In this document: positions 63,541 through 64,000 of the stretch, piece by piece
Numbering within the stretch: position 1 is the first letter of the stretch
Layout: each line of letters begins with the position of its first letter
Origin: Brachybacterium nesterenkovii
Lineage (GTDB): Bacteria > Actinomycetota > Actinomycetes > Actinomycetales > Dermabacteraceae
Assembly: GCF_900163655.1 (NCBI RefSeq)
Contig: NZ_FWFG01000035.1
Location: 1 to 64,000 of the forward strand
Reading direction: 5' to 3'
Length of the DNA stretch: 64,000 nucleotides
Position numbers and translations under genes: made by a program
The notes under the pieces: generated by a model
Databases searched by the model: none
Told to the model about the DNA's origin: nothing
What the model saw: the letters and a program-made list of their open reading frames with translations, nothing else

Positions 63541-64000
63541 ATGACCACTGAGACCTCCTCTGCCGCGTCGACCGGCACTGTCGTCCTGGCCGCCTCCGGC
63601 CTCACCCCCGCCGACGTCCTCGCCGTCGCCCGCCGCCGCGCCCGCGTCGAACTCGACCCGGCCGCCCGCGAGCGCGTCGCCCAGGTGCGCGCCCACGTCG
63701 ACGCCCTCGCCCGCGGCGAGACCCCCGTCTACGGGGTCTCCACCGGATTCGGCGCCCTCGCCGACACCGCCATCGAGCCGTCCATGCGCCAGCAGCTGCA
63801 GCGCTCGCTGATCGTCTCCCACGCCGCCGGCACCGGCCCCGAGGTCGAGCCCGAGGTGGTGCGCGCCCTCATGCTGCTGCGCGCCAAGACCCTCGCCAGC
63901 GGCCACACCGGCGTGCGGCCCGTCGTCGTCGAGACGATGATCGCCCTGCTCAACGCGCAGATCACCCCCATCGTCCACGAGTACGGCTCGCTGGGCTGCT
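63541..64000 (+). CDS. hutH: Histidine ammonia-lyase, 5' part (cut by window end)
   Basis: The first 153 residues of histidase, which converts histidine to urocanate and starts the pathway. VYGVSTGFGALADTAIE, LIVSHAAGTGP and VYG-adjacent Tyr in the N-terminal domain are conserved. The window ends at HEYGSLGC, just before the Ala-Ser-Gly triad that forms the MIO cofactor, so its integrity cannot be judged. The gene continues beyond 64000. Confidence 0.95.
   Translation, partial: MTTETSSAASTGTVVLAASGLTPADVLAVARRRARVELDPAARERVAQVRAHVDALARGETPVYGVSTGFGALADTAIEPSMRQQLQRSLIVSHAAGTGPEVEPEVVRALMLLRAKTLASGHTGVRPVVVETMIALLNAQITPIVHEYGSLGC

Overview
The window is very GC-rich, tightly packed actinobacterial chromosome. 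Strong third-position GC bias, leaderless promoters (TAnnnT 6-8 nt before the start codon), a DUF222-HNH gene, a tricorn protease, a WXG100-type gene and an IclR-controlled hut cluster point to Actinomycetes, probably Micrococcales. A Brachybacterium-like (Dermabacteraceae) host is my best guess from gene style, not a proven placement. There is no phage, plasmid, transposase or CRISPR signal. Most of the window is core metabolism, transport and housekeeping.

Layout. 1-1.45 kb: a broken AbiEi/DUF559 endonuclease gene between palindromic inverted repeats. 1.5-6.5 kb: marR-MFS operon divergent from an amino-acid permease, a lipoprotein and tRNA-Leu(CAG). 6.5-8.1 kb: an SDR with His in place of the catalytic Tyr, abutting a TetR gene that has lost its DNA-binding N-terminus. 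8.2-12.7 kb: GNAT, NlpC/P60 cell-wall hydrolase, membrane protein with a (DPATT)n linker, methyltransferase, a SugE exporter under a guanidine-III riboswitch, and a hydrolase. 12.7-20.7 kb: FGGY kinase, SDR, tricorn protease, YccF, RpiB-like isomerase, HsmA-like protein. 20.7-23.1 kb: repeat-rich stretch with three copies of a 75-bp palindromic element; two of them bracket an intact AbiEi/DUF559 endonuclease. 23.1-31.1 kb: ferritin, DUF1801, a large lipoprotein, NADP-glutamate dehydrogenase, a DUF3995 protein, a phosphotransferase/pyrimidine-dimer glycosylase pair, alanine dehydrogenase. 31.3-37 kb: PEP synthase regulatory protein overlapping PEP synthase, TSUP transporter, AztD-like zinc chaperone behind a Zur-like palindrome. 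37-43.6 kb: NCS1 permease with isochorismatase-family hydrolase, YjbR, FUSC protein, glutaredoxin-like protein, DUF222-HNH protein. 43.6-47.4 kb: WXG100/glycine-zipper protein with an EspG-like partner, flanked by tandem repeats, then PH-like and 2TM proteins. 47.4-53.3 kb: PEBP, HAD, fructosamine kinase, SDR, dicarboxylate symporter, exported protein.

53.5-64 kb is a histidine-degradation region: hutG, a divergent IclR regulator, a Cds1-like PLP enzyme with RidA, GNAT, hutU, hutI, a YjiH-type transporter, a PH-domain protein and the 5' part of hutH, cut by the window end. A shared 17-bp palindrome lies upstream of hutU and hutH, with a weaker relative next to the IclR start; it is a candidate operator. 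Histidine would be converted to glutamate, which meets glutamate dehydrogenase; alanine dehydrogenase divergent from ppsR-ppsA links alanine to PEP and gluconeogenesis.

The least explained feature is the pairing of AbiEi/DUF559 genes with palindromes that begin GTCC and end GGAC. It occurs twice with unrelated inner sequence, and one solo copy of the second family exists.
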